DNA from: Panagrolaimus kolymaensis
Taxonomy: Eukaryota > Nematoda > Chromadorea > Rhabditida > Panagrolaimidae
Length of the DNA: 64,000 nucleotides
Assembly (NCBI GenBank): GCA_028622995.1
Contig: JAJQJQ010000002.1
Span: forward strand, 6,944,001-7,008,000
Direction of reading: 5' to 3'
Of the stretch, positions 40,113-53,388 are shown in pieces (positions within the stretch are counted from its first letter, which is position 1; each line of letters begins with the position of its first letter). The notes beneath the pieces were generated by a model. That model was given only the letters and a program-made list of their open reading frames with translations, made no database searches and was not told where the DNA came from. The position numbers were made by a program, and so were the translations under genes.

Positions 40113-41960
40113 TGTTTTATTTGTTTTGGATTTTAAGTAAATTCATAAACTATTTTTTTTGTTCGAATTTTCTTAAAACATTTCTCTAGCCCAACAACAC
40201 TGTAAAGCATCGAGGTTTTTTATTTTCTCTTCATCAAATTTTTCATCCAAACTATGTTTTATTTGTTTTGGATTTTAAGTAAATTCATAAACTATTTTTT
40301 TTGTTCGAATTTTCTTAAAACATTTCTCTAGCCCAACAACACTGTAAAGCATCGAGGTTTTTTATTTTCCCTTCATCAAATTTTTCATCCAAACTATGGT
40401 TTATTTGTTTTGGATTTTAAGTAAATTCATAAACTATTTTTTTTGTTCGAATTTTCTTAAAACATTTCTCTAGCCCAACAACACTGTAAAGCATCGAGGT
40501 TTTTTATTTTCCCTTCATCAAATTTTTCATCCAAACTATGGTTTATTTGTTTTGGATTTTAAGTAAATTCATAAACTATTTTTTTTGTTCGAATTTTCTT
40601 AAAACATTTCTCTAGCCCAACAACACTGTAAAGCATCGAGGTTTTTTATTTTCCCTTCATCAAATTTTTCATCCAAACTATGTTTTATTTGTTTTGGATT
40701 TTAAGTAAATTCATAAACTATTTTTTTTGTTCGAATTTTCTTAAAACATTTTTTCTAGCCCAACAACACTGTAAAGCATCGAGGTTTTTTATTTTCCCTT
40801 CATCAAATTTTTCATCCAAACTATGTTTTATTTGTTTTGGATTTTAAGTAAATTCATAAACTATTTTTTTTGTTCGAATTTTCTTAAAACATTTCTCTAG
40901 CCCAACAACACTGTAAAGCATCGAGGTTTTTTATTTTCCCTTCATCAAATTTTTCATCCAAACTATGTTTTATTTGTTTTGGATTTTAAGTAAATTCATT
41001 AACTATTTTTTTTGTTCGAATTTTCTTAAAACATTTCTCTAGCCCAACAACACTGTAAAGCATCGAGGTTTTTTATTTTCCCTTCATCAAATTTTTCATC
41101 CAAACTATGGTTTATTTGTTTTGGATTTTAAGTAAATTCATAAACTATTTTTTTTGTTCGAATTTTCTTAAAACATTTCTCTAGCCCAACAACACTGTAA
41201 AGCATCGAGGTTTTTTATTTTCCCTTCATCAAATTTTTCATCCAAACTATGGTTTATTTGTTTTGGATTTTAAGTAAATTCATAAACTATTTTTTTTGTT
41301 CGAATTTTCTTAAAACATTTCTCTAGCCCAACAACACTGTAAAGCATCGAGGTTTTTTATTTTCCCTTCATCAAATTTTTCATCCAAACTATGTTTTATT
41401 TGTTTTGGATTTTAAGTAAATTCATAAACTATTTTTTTTGTTCGAATTTTCTTAAAACATTTTTTCTAGCCCAACAACACTGTAAAGCATCGAGGGTTAT
41501 TATTTTCCCTTCATCAAATTTTTCATCCAAACTATGTTTTATTTGTTTTGGATTTTAAGTAAATTCATAAACTATTTTTTTTGTTCGAATTTTCTTAAAA
41601 CATTTTTTCTAGCGCAACAACACTGTAAAGCATCGAGGTTTTTTATTTTCCCTTCATCAAATTTTTCATCCAAACTATGTTTTATTTGTTTTGGATTTTA
41701 AGTAAATTCATAAACTATTGTTTTGTTCGAATTTTTTTAAAACATTTATCTAGCCCAACAACACTGTAAAGCATCGAGGTTTTTTATTTTCCCTTCATCA
41801 AATTTTTCATCCAAACTATGTTTTATTTGTTTTGGATTTTAAGTAAATTCATAAACTATTTTTTTTGTTCGAATTTTCTTAAAACATTTATCTAGCCCAA
41901 CAACACTGTAAAGCATCGAGGTTTTTTATTTTCCCTTCATCAAATTTTTCATCCAAACTA
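40113..41960. repeat. 13-monomer higher-order unit, copy 2 (1848 bp)
   Basis: Directly adjacent to copy 1, with markers at 40227, 40997, 41492 and 41612. After its end at 41960 the last two-monomer motif (CTATTGTTTTG with TTTTTTTAAAAC, then a plain ATCTAG monomer) is repeated once more. A third copy of the GAGGGTTATT-GCGCAAC-TTTTTTTAAAAC cassette occurs 2843 bp downstream (44335 and 44455). Confidence 0.9.
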
Positions 41961-42243
41961 TGTTTTATTTGTTTTGGATTTTAAGTAAATTCATAAACTA
42001 TTGTTTTGTTCGAATTTTTTTAAAACATTTATCTAGCCCAACAACACTGTAAAGCATCGAGGTTTTTTATTTTCCCTTCATCAAATTTTTCATCCAAACT
42101 ATGTTTTATTTGTTTTGGATTTTAAGTAAATTCATAAACTATTTTTTTTGTTCGAATTTTCTTAAAACATTTATCTAGCCCAACAACACTGTAAAGCATC
42201 GAGGTTTTTTATTTTCCCTTCATCAAATTTTTCATCCAAACTA

Positions 42244-42813
42244 TGTTTTATTTGTTTTGGATTTTAAGTAAATTCATAAACTATTTTTTTTGTTCGAATT
42301 TTCTTAAAACATTTTTTCTAGCCCAACAACACTGTAAAGCATCGAGGGTTTTTATTTTCCCTTCATCAAATTTTTCATCCAAACTATGTTTTATTTGTTT
42401 TGGATTTTAAGTAAATTCATAAACTATTTTTTTTGTTCGAATTTTCTTAAAACATTTTTTCTAGCCCAACAACACTGTAAAGCATCGAGGTTTTTTATTT
42501 TCCCTTCATCAAATTTTTCATCCAAACTATGTTTTATTTGTTTTGGATTTTAAGTAAATTCATAAACTATTTTTTTTGTTCGAATTTTCTTAAATCATTT
42601 CTCTAGCCCAACAACACTGTAAAGCATCGAGGTTTTTTATTTTCCCTTCATCAAATTTTTCATCCAAACTATGTTTTATTTGTTTTGGATTTTAAGTAAA
42701 TTCATTAACTATTTTTTTTGTTCGAATTTTCTTAAAACATTTCTCTAGCCCAACAACACTGTAAAGCATCGAGGTTTTTTATTTTCCCTTAATCAAATTT
42801 TTCATCCAAACTA
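42244..42813. repeat. 4-monomer unit, copy 1 (570 bp)
   Basis: It holds an extra-T monomer with GAGGGTTTTT (42344), a plain extra-T monomer, a monomer with TTAAATCATT (42592), and a monomer with CATTAACTA (about 42,704). The last monomer has a private CTTAATCAAA near 42,790 that is absent from copy 2. The unit resembles part of the neighbouring 13-mer with one monomer changed. Confidence 0.87.
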
Positions 42814-43383
42814 TGTTTTATTTGTTTTGGATTTTAAGTAAATTCATAAACTATTTTTTTTGTTCGAATTTTCTTAAAACATTTTTTCTAGCCCAACAAC
42901 ACTGTAAAGCATCGAGGGTTTTTATTTTCCCTTCATCAAATTTTTCATCCAAACTATGTTTTATTTGTTTTGGATTTTAAGTAAATTCATAAACTATTTT
43001 TTTTGTTCGAATTTTCTTAAAACATTTTTTCTAGCCCAACAACACTGTAAAGCATCGAGGTTTTTTATTTTCCCTTCATCAAATTTTTCATCCAAACTAT
43101 GTTTTATTTGTTTTGGATTTTAAGTAAATTCATAAACTATTTTTTTTGTTCGAATTTTCTTAAATCATTTCTCTAGCCCAACAACACTGTAAAGCATCGA
43201 GGTTTTTTATTTTCCCTTCATCAAATTTTTCATCCAAACTATGTTTTATTTGTTTTGGATTTTAAGTAAATTCATTAACTATTTTTTTTGTTCGAATTTT
43301 CTTAAAACATTTCTCTAGCCCAACAACACTGTAAAGCATCGAGGTTTTTTATTTTCCCTTCATCAAATTTTTCATCCAAACTA
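42814..43383. repeat. 4-monomer unit, copy 2 (570 bp)
   Basis: Exact +570-bp counterparts of copy 1 are GAGGG at 42914, TTAAATCATT at 43162 and CATTAACTA near 43,272. The next monomer, at 43384, begins TGG and belongs to a different local type, so the duplication is limited to two copies. Confidence 0.87.
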
Positions 43384-45371
43384 TGGTTTATTTGTTTTGG
43401 ATTTTAAGTAAATTCATAAACTATTTTTTTTGTTCGAATTTTCTTAAAACATTTCTCTAGCCCAACAACACTGTAAAGCATCGAGGTTTTTTATTTTCCC
43501 TTCATCAAATTTTTCATCCAAACTATGGTTTATTTGTTTTGGATTTTAAGTAAATTCATAAACTATTTTTTTTGTTCGAATTTTCTTAAAACATTTCTCT
43601 AGCCCAACAACACTGTAAAGCATCGAGGTTTTTTATTTTCCCTTCATCAAATTTTTCATCCAAACTATGTTTTATTTGTTTTGGATTTTAAGTAAATTCA
43701 TAAACTATTTTTTTTGTTCGAATTTTCTTAAAACATTTATCTAGCCCAACAACACTGTAAAGCATCGAGGTTTTTTATTTTCCCTTCATCAAATTTTTCA
43801 TCCAAACTATGTTTTATTTGTTTTGGATTTTAAGTAAATTCATAAACTATTTTTTTTGTTCGAATTTTCTTAAAACATTTCTCTAGCCCAACAACACTGT
43901 AAAGCATCGAGGTTTTTTATTTTCCCTTCATCAAATTTTTCATCCAAACTATGTTTTATTTGTTTTGGATTTTAAGTAAATTCATAAACTATTGTTTTGT
44001 TCGAATTTTCTTAAAACATTTATCTAGCCCAACAACACTGTAAAGCATCGAGGTTTTTTATTTTCCCTTCATCAAATTTTTCATCCAAACTATGGTTTAT
44101 TTGTTTTGGATTTTAAGTAAATTCATAAACTATTTTTTTTGTTCGAATTTTCTTAAATCATTTCTCTAGCCCAACAACACTGTAAAGCATCGAGGTTTTT
44201 TATTTTCCCTTCATCAAATTTTTCATCCAAACTATGGTTTATTTGTTTTGGATTTTAAGTAAATTCATAAACTATTTTTTTTGTTCGAATTTTCTTAAAA
44301 CATTTTTTCTAGCCCAACAACACTGTAAAGCATCGAGGGTTATTATTTTCCCTTCATCAAATTTTTCATCCAAACTATGTTTTATTTGTTTTGGATTTTA
44401 AGTAAATTCATAAACTATTTTTTTTGTTCGAATTTTCTTAAAACATTTTTTCTAGCGCAACAACACTGTAAAGCATCGAGGTTTTTTATTTTCCCTTCAT
44501 CAAATTTTTCATCCAAACTATGTTTTATTTGTTTTGGATTTTAAGTAAATTCATAAACTATTGTTTTGTTCGAATTTTTTTAAAACATTTATCTAGCCCA
44601 ACAACACTGTAAAGCATCGAGGTTTTTTATTTTCCCTTCATCAAATTTTTCATCCAAACTATGTTTTATTTGTTTTGGATTTTAAGTAAATTCATAAACT
44701 ATTTTTTTTGTTCGAATTTTCTTAAAACATTTATCTAGCCCAACAACACTGTAAAGCATCGAGGTTTTTTATTTTCCCTTCATCAAATTTTTCATCCAAA
44801 CTATGTTTTATTTGTTTTGGATTTTAAGTAAATTCATAAACTATTTTTTTTGTTCGAATTTTCTTAAAACATTTCTCTAGCCCAACAACACTGTAAAGCA
44901 TCGAGGTTTTTTATTTTCCCTTCATCAAATTTTTCATCCAAACTATGTTTTTTTTGTTTTGGATTTTAAGTAAATTCATAAACTATTTTTTTTGTTCGAA
45001 TTTTCTTAAAACATTTATCTAGCCCAACAACACTGTAAAGCATCGAGGTTTTTTATTTTCCCTTCATCAAATTTTTCATCCAAACTATGTTTTATTTGTT
45101 TTGGATTTTAAGTAAATTCATAAACTATTGTTTTGTTCGAATTTTCTTAAAACATTTATCTAGCCCAACAACACTGTAAAGCATCGAGGTTTTTTATTTT
45201 CCCTTCATCAAATTTTTCATCCAAACTATGGTTTATTTGTTTTGGATTTTAAGTAAATTCATAAACTATTTTTTTTGTTCGAATTTTCTTAAAACATTTT
45301 TTCTAGCCCAACAACACTGTAAAGCATCGAGGTTTTTTATTTTCCCTTCATCAAATTTTTCATCCAAACTA

Positions 45372-46922
45372 TGTTTTATTTGTTTTGGATTTTAAGTAAA
45401 TTCATAAACTATTGTTTTGTTCGAATTTTCTTAAAACATTTATCTAGCCCAACAACACTGTAAAGCATCGAGGTTTTTTATTTTCCCTTCATCAAATTTT
45501 TCATCCAAACTATGTTTTATTCGTTTTGGATTTTAAGTAAATTCATAAACTATTGTTTTGTTCGAATTTTCTTAAAACATTTATCTAGCCCAACAACACT
45601 GTAAAGCATCGAGGTTTTTTATTTTCCCTTCATCAAATTTTTCATCCAAACTATGTTTTATTTGTTTTGGATTTTAAGTAAATTCATAAACTATTGTTTT
45701 GTTCGAATTTTCTTAAAACATTTATCTAGCCCAACAACACTGTAAAGCATCGAGGTTTTTTATTTTCCCTTCATCAAATTTTTCATCCAAACTATGTTTT
45801 ATTTGTTTTGGATTTTAAGTAAATTCATAAACTATTGTTTTGTTCGAATTTTCTTAAAACATTTATCTAGCCCAACAACACTGTAAAGCATCGAGGTTTT
45901 TTATTTTCCCTTCATCAAATTTTTCATCCAAACTATGGTTTATTTGTTTTGGATTTTAAGTAAATTCATAAACTATTGTTTTGTTCGAATTTTCTTAAAA
46001 CATTTATCTAGCCCAACAACACTGTAAAGCATCGAGGTTTTTTATTTTCCCTTCATCAAATTTTTCATCCAAACTATGTTTTATTTGTTTTGGATTTTAA
46101 GTAAATTCATAAACTATTGTTTTGTTCGAATTTTCTTAAAACATTTATCTAGCCCAACAACACTGTAAAGCATCGAGGTTTTTTATTTTCCCTTCATCAA
46201 ATTTTTCATCCAAACTATGTTTTATTTGTTTTGGATTTTAAGTAAATTCATAAACTATTGTTTTGTTCGAATTTTCTTAAAACATTTATCTGGCCCAACA
46301 ACACTGTAAAGCATCGTGGTTTTTTATTTTCCCTTCATCAAATTTTTCATCCAAACTATGTTTTATTCGTTTTGGATTTTAAGTAAATTCATAAACTATT
46401 GTTTTGTTCGAATTTTCTTAAAACATTTATCTAGCCCAACAACACTGTAAAGCATCGAGGTTTTTTATTTTCCCTTCATCAAATTTTTCATCCAAACTAT
46501 GTTTTATTTGTTTTGGATTTTAAGTAAATTCATAAACTATTGTTTTGTTCGAATTTTCTTAAAACATTTATCTAGCCCAACAACACTGTAAAGCATCGAG
46601 GTTTTTTATTTTCCCTTCATCAAATTTTTCATCCAAACTATGTTTTATTTGTTTTGGATTTTAAGTAAATTCATAAACTATTGTTTTGTTCGAATTTTCT
46701 TAAAACATTTATCTAGCCCAACAACACTGTAAAGCATCGAGGTTTTTTATTTTCCCTTCATCAAATTTTTCATCCAAACTATGGTTTATTTGTTTTGGAT
46801 TTTAAGTAAATTCATAAACTATTGTTTTGTTCGAATTTTCTTAAAACATTTATCTAGCCCAACAACACTGTAAAGCATCGAGGTTTTTTATTTTCCCTTC
46901 ATCAAATTTTTCATCCAAACTA
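45372..46922. repeat. Run of eleven consecutive 141-bp monomers
   Basis: Starts run from 45372 to the next TGG start at 46923, a span of 1551 bp, exactly 11 x 141. Each monomer has CTATTGTTTTG in place of the T8 tract, so the tract is both interrupted by G and one base shorter, and each has ATCTAG. TTCGTTTTGG occurs at 45521 and 46367, 846 bp apart (6 x 141), showing a six-monomer repeat within the run. A monomer near 46,293 has CTGGCCC and CATCGTGG. Confidence 0.9.
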
Positions 46923-48624
46923 TGGTTTATTTGTTTTGGATTTTAAGTAAATTCATAAACTATTTTTTTTGTTCGAATTTTCTTAAAACATTTATCTAGC
47001 CCAACAACACTGTAAAGCATCGAGGTTTTTTATTTTCCCTTCATCAAATTTTTCATCCAAACTATGGTTTATTTGTTTTGGATTTTAAGTAAATTCATAA
47101 ACTATTGTTTTGTTCGAATTTTCTTAAAACATTTATCTAGCCCAACAACACTGTAAAGCATCGAGGTTTTTTATTTTCCCTTCATCAAATTTTTCATCCA
47201 AACTATGTTTTATTTGTTTTGGATTTTAAGTAAATTCATAAACTATTTTTTTTGTTCGAATTTTCTTAAAACATTTTTTCTAGCCCAACAACACTGTAAA
47301 GCATCGAGGGTTTTTATTTTCCCTTCATCAAATTTTTCATCCAAACTATGTTTTATTTGTTTTGGATTTTAAGTAAATTCATAAACTATTTTTTTTGTTC
47401 GAATTTTCTTAAAACATTTTTTCTAGCCCAACAACACTGTAAAGCATCGAGGTTTTTTATTTTCCCTTCATCAAATTTTTCATCCAAACTATGGTTTATT
47501 TGTTTTGGATTTTAAGTAAATTCATAAACTATTGTTTTGTTCGAATTTTCTTAAAACATTTATCTAGCCCAACAACACTGTAAAGCATCGAGGTTTTTTA
47601 TTTTCCCTTCATCAAATTTTTCATCCAAACTATGGTTTATTTGTTTTGGATTTTAAGTAAATTCATAAACTATTGTTTTGTTCGAATTTTCTTAAAACAT
47701 TTATCTAGCCCAACAACACTGTAAAGCATCGAGGTTTTTTATTTTCCCTTCATCAAATTTTTCATCCAAACTATGGTTTATTTGTTTTGGATTTTAAGTA
47801 AATTCATAAACTATTTTTTTTGTTCGAATTTTCTTAAAACATTTCTCTAGCCCAACAACTCTGTAAAGCATCGAGGTTTTTTATTTTCCCTTCATCAAAT
47901 TTTTCATCCAAACTATGGTTTATTTGTTTTGGATTTTAAGTAAATTCATAAACTATTTTTTTTGTTCGAATTTTCTTAAAACATTTATCTAGCCCAACAA
48001 CACTGTAAAGCCTCGAGGTTTTTTATTTTCCCTTCATCAAATTTTTCATCCAAACTATGGTTTATTTGTTTTGGATTTTAAGTAAATTCATAAACTATTG
48101 TTTTGTTCGAATTTTCTTAAAACATTTATCTAGCCCAACAACACTGTAAAGCATCGAGGTTTTTTATTTTCCCTTCATCAAATTTTTCATCCAAACTATG
48201 GTTTATTTGTTTTGGATTTTAAGTAAATTCATAAACTATTGTTTTGTTCGAATTTTCTTAAAACATTTATCTAGCCCAACAACACTGTAAAGCATCGAGG
48301 TTTTTTATTTTCCCTTCATCAAATTTTTCATCCAAACTATGGTTTATTTGTTTTGGATTTTAAGTAAATTCATAAACTATTTTTTTTGTTCGAATTTTCT
48401 TAAAACATTTCTCTAGCCCAACAACTCTGTAAAGCATCGAGGTTTTTTATTTTCCCTTCATCAAATTTTTCATCCAAACTATGTTTTATTTGTTTTGGAT
48501 TTTAAGTAAATTCATAAACTATTTTTTTTGTTCGAATTTTCTTAAAACATTTTTTCTAGCCCAACAACACTGTAAAGCATCGAGGTTTTTTATTTTCCCT
48601 TCATCAAATTTTTCATCCAAACTA

Positions 48625-51006
48625 TGGTTTATTTGTTTTGGATTTTAAGTAAATTCATAAACTATTGTTTTGTTCGAATTTTCTTAAAACATTTATCTAG
48701 CCCAACAACACTGTAAAGCATCGAGGTTTTTTATTTTCCCTTCATCAAATTTTTCATCCAAACTATGGTTTATTTGTTTTGGATTTTAAGTAAATTCATA
48801 AACTATTGTTTTGTTCGAATTTTCTTAAAACATTTATCTAGCCCAACAACACTGTAAAGCATCGAGGTTTTTTATTTTCCCTTCATCAAATTTTTCATCC
48901 AAACTATGGTTTATTTGTTTTGGATTTTAAGTAAATTCATAAACTATTTTTTTTGTTCGAATTTTCTTAAAACATTTCTCTAGCCCAACAACTCTGTAAA
49001 GCATCGAGGTTTTTTATTTTCCCTTCATCAAATTTTTCATCCAAACTATGGTTTATTTGTTTTGGATTTTAAGTAAATTCATAAACTATTTTTTTTGTTC
49101 GAATTTTCTTAAAACATTTATCTAGCCCAACAACACTGTAAAGCCTCGAGGTTTTTTATTTTCCCTTCATCAAATTTTTCATCCAAACTATGGTTTATTT
49201 GTTTTGGATTTTAAGTAAATTCATAAACTATTTTTTTTGTTCGAATTTTCTTAAAACATTTCTCTAGCCCAACAACTCTGTAAAGCATCGAGGTTTTTTA
49301 TTTTCCCTTCATCAAATTTTTCATCCAAACTATGGTTTATTTGTTTTGGATTTTAAGTAAATTCATAAACTATTTTTTTTGTTCGAATTTTCTTAAAACA
49401 TTTCTCTAGCCCAACAACACTGTAAAGCATCGAGGTTTTTTATTTTCCCTTCATCAAATTTTTCATCCAAACTATGTTTTATTTGTTTTGGATTTTAAGT
49501 AAATTCATAAACTATTTTTTTTGTTCGAATTTTCTTAAAACATTTTTTCTAGCCCAACAACACTGTAAAGCATCGAGGGTTTTTATTTTCCCTTCATCAA
49601 ATTTTTCATCCAAACTATGTTTTATTTGTTTTGGATTTTAAGTAAATTCATAAACTATTTTTTTTGTTCGAATTTTCTTAAAACATTTTTCTAGCAAAGC
49701 ATCGAGGTTTTTTATTTTCCCTTCATCAAATTTTTCATCCAAACTATGTTTTATTTGTTTTGGATTTTAAGTAAATTCATAAACTATTGTTTTGTTCGAA
49801 TTTTCTTAAAACATTTCTCTAGCCCAACAACACTGTAAAGCATCGAGGTTTTTTATTTTCCCTTCATCAAATTTTTCATCCAAACTATGTTTTATTTGTT
49901 TTGGATTTTAAGTAAATTCATAAACTATTTTTTTTGTTCGAATTTTCTTAAAACATTTATCTAGCCCAACAACACTGTAAAGCATCGAGGTTTTTTATTT
50001 TCCCTTCATCAAATTTTTCATCCAAACTATGTTTTATTTGTTTTGGATTTTAAGTAAATTCATAAACTATTTTTTTTGTTCGAATTTTATTAAAACATTT
50101 ATCTAGCCCAACAACACTGTAAAGCATCGAGGTTTTTTATTTTCCCTTCATCAAATTTTTCATCCAAACTATGTTTTATTTGTTTTGGATTTTAAGTAAA
50201 TTCATAAACTATTGTTTTGTTCGAATTTTCTTAAAACATTTATCTAGCCCAACAACACTGTAAAGCATCGAGGTTTTTTATTTTCCCTTCATCAAATTTT
50301 TCATCCAAACTATGGTTTATTTGTTTTGGATTTTAAGTAAATTCATAAACTATTGTTTTGTTCGAATTTTTTTAAAACATTTATCTAGCCCAACAACACT
50401 TTAAAGCATCGAGGTTTTTTATTTTCCCTTCATCAAATTTTTCATCCAAACTATGTTTTATTTGTTTTGGATTTTAAGTAAATTCATAAACTATTTTTTT
50501 TGTTCGAATTTTCTTAAAACATTTTTCTAGCAAAGCATCGAGGTTTTTTATTTTCCCTTCATCAAATTTTTCATCCAAACTATGTTTTATTTGTTTTGGA
50601 TTTTAAGTAAATTCATAAACTATTTTTTTTGTTCGAATTTTCTTAAAACATTTCTCTAGCCCAACAACACTGTAAAGCATCGAGGTTTTTTATTTTCCCT
50701 TCATCAAATTTTTCTACCAAACTATGTTTTTTTTGTTTTGGATTTTAAGTAAATTCATAAACTATTGTTTTGTTCGAATTTTTTTAAAACATTTATCTAG
50801 CCCAACAACACTGTAAAGCATCGAGGTTTTTTATTTTCCCTTCATCAAATTTTTCATCCAAACTATGGTTTATTTGTTTTGGATTTTAAGTAAATTCATA
50901 AACTATTGTTTTGTTCGAATTTTTTTAAAATATTTATCTAGCCCAACAACACTGTAAAGCATCGAGGTTTTTTATTTTCCCTTCATCAAATTTTTCATCC
51001 AAACTA
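48625..51006. repeat. 17-monomer higher-order unit, copy 1 (2382 bp)
   Basis: Markers: CAACTCTG (48989), AAGCCTCGAGG (49144), two 129-bp monomers (ctagc at 49691 and 50527), CTTTAAAG (50399), CTACCAAAC (50714), and AAATATTTATC (50931). Every one recurs at exactly +2382 bp. The unit mixes 129-, 141-, 142- and 143-bp monomers, which makes the match hard to explain by chance. Confidence 0.92.
50583..50865. repeat. CTACC monomer followed by a T8-G monomer (first of four pairs)
   Basis: The monomer after a 129-bp copy has CTACCAAAC where CATCCAAAC is normal (50714). The next begins TGTTTTTTTTG instead of TGTTTTATTTG and also has CTATTGTTTTG and GAATTTTTTTAAAAC, which makes it 141 bp. The same trio of short monomer, CTACC monomer and T8-G monomer recurs with CTACC at 53096, 59846 and 62506. 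It is a stable three-monomer haplotype block. Confidence 0.88.
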
Positions 51007-53388
51007 TGTTTTATTTGTTTTGGATTTTAAGTAAATTCATAAACTATTGTTTTGTTCGAATTTTCTTAAAACATTTATCTAGCCCAACAACACTGTAAAG
51101 CATCGAGGTTTTTTATTTTCCCTTCATCAAATTTTTCATCCAAACTATGGTTTATTTGTTTTGGATTTTAAGTAAATTCATAAACTATTGTTTTGTTCGA
51201 ATTTTCTTAAAACATTTATCTAGCCCAACAACACTGTAAAGCATCGAGGTTTTTTATTTTCCCTTCATCAAATTTTTCATCCAAACTATGGTTTATTTGT
51301 TTTGGATTTTAAGTAAATTCATAAACTATTTTTTTTGTTCGAATTTTCTTAAAACATTTCTCTAGCCCAACAACTCTGTAAAGCATCGAGGTTTTTTATT
51401 TTCCCTTCATCAAATTTTTCATCCAAACTATGGTTTATTTGTTTTGGATTTTAAGTAAATTCATAAACTATTTTTTTTGTTCGAATTTTCTTAAAACATT
51501 TATCTAGCCCAACAACACTGTAAAGCCTCGAGGTTTTTTATTTTCCCTTCATCAAATTTTTCATCCAAACTATGGTTTATTTGTTTTGGATTTTAAGTAA
51601 ATTCATAAACTATTTTTTTTGTTCGAATTTTCTTAAAACATTTCTCTAGCCCAACAACTCTGTAAAGCATCGAGGTTTTTTATTTTCCCTTCATCAAATT
51701 TTTCATCCAAACTATGGTTTATTTGTTTTGGATTTTAAGTAAATTCATAAACTATTTTTTTTGTTCGAATTTTCTTAAAACATTTCTCTAGCCCAACAAC
51801 ACTGTAAAGCATCGAGGTTTTTTATTTTCCCTTCATCAAATTTTTCATCCAAACTATGTTTTATTTGTTTTGGATTTTAAGTAAATTCATAAACTATTTT
51901 TTTTGTTCGAATTTTCTTAAAACATTTTTTCTAGCCCAACAACACTGTAAAGCATCGAGGGTTTTTATTTTCCCTTCATCAAATTTTTCATCCAAACTAT
52001 GTTTTATTTGTTTTGGATTTTAAGTAAATTCATAAACTATTTTTTTTGTTCGAATTTTCTTAAAACATTTTTCTAGCAAAGCATCGAGGTTTTTTATTTT
52101 CCCTTCATCAAATTTTTCATCCAAACTATGTTTTATTTGTTTTGGATTTTAAGTAAATTCATAAACTATTGTTTTGTTCGAATTTTCTTAAAACATTTCT
52201 CTAGCCCAACAACACTGTAAAGCATCGAGGTTTTTTATTTTCCCTTCATCAAATTTTTCATCCAAACTATGTTTTATTTGTTTTGGATTTTAAGTAAATT
52301 CATAAACTATTTTTTTTGTTCGAATTTTCTTAAAACATTTATCTAGCCCAACAACACTGTAAAGCATCGAGGTTTTTTATTTTCCCTTCATCAAATTTTT
52401 CATCCAAACTATGTTTTATTTGTTTTGGATTTTAAGTAAATTCATAAACTATTTTTTTTGTTCGAATTTTATTAAAACATTTATCTAGCCCAACAACACT
52501 GTAAAGCATCGAGGTTTTTTATTTTCCCTTCATCAAATTTTTCATCCAAACTATGTTTTATTTGTTTTGGATTTTAAGTAAATTCATAAACTATTGTTTT
52601 GTTCGAATTTTCTTAAAACATTTATCTAGCCCAACAACACTGTAAAGCATCGAGGTTTTTTATTTTCCCTTCATCAAATTTTTCATCCAAACTATGGTTT
52701 ATTTGTTTTGGATTTTAAGTAAATTCATAAACTATTGTTTTGTTCGAATTTTTTTAAAACATTTATCTAGCCCAACAACACTTTAAAGCATCGAGGTTTT
52801 TTATTTTCCCTTCATCAAATTTTTCATCCAAACTATGTTTTATTTGTTTTGGATTTTAAGTAAATTCATAAACTATTTTTTTTGTTCGAATTTTCTTAAA
52901 ACATTTTTCTAGCAAAGCATCGAGGTTTTTTATTTTCCCTTCATCAAATTTTTCATCCAAACTATGTTTTATTTGTTTTGGATTTTAAGTAAATTCATAA
53001 ACTATTTTTTTTGTTCGAATTTTCTTAAAACATTTCTCTAGCCCAACAACACTGTAAAGCATCGAGGTTTTTTATTTTCCCTTCATCAAATTTTTCTACC
53101 AAACTATGTTTTTTTTGTTTTGGATTTTAAGTAAATTCATAAACTATTGTTTTGTTCGAATTTTTTTAAAACATTTATCTAGCCCAACAACACTGTAAAG
53201 CATCGAGGTTTTTTATTTTCCCTTCATCAAATTTTTCATCCAAACTATGGTTTATTTGTTTTGGATTTTAAGTAAATTCATAAACTATTGTTTTGTTCGA
53301 ATTTTTTTAAAATATTTATCTAGCCCAACAACACTGTAAAGCATCGAGGTTTTTTATTTTCCCTTCATCAAATTTTTCATCCAAACTA
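51007..53388. repeat. 17-monomer higher-order unit, copy 2 (2382 bp)
   Basis: Directly adjacent to copy 1. Markers at 51371, 51526, 52073, 52781, 52909, 53096 and 53313 all match at +2382. The first monomer differs from copy 1 at the G/T site (TGT versus TGG). A 12-mer system starts at 53389 immediately after it. The end of this copy (about 52.5-53.55 kb) is found again 9410 bp downstream. Confidence 0.92.

Noticed and set aside
49618..49746. Assembly error as the cause of the 129-bp monomers
   Set aside because: The identical junction occurs eleven times with linked neighbouring variants, which random errors would not produce. It remains possible that copy numbers of the larger blocks are mis-assembled.
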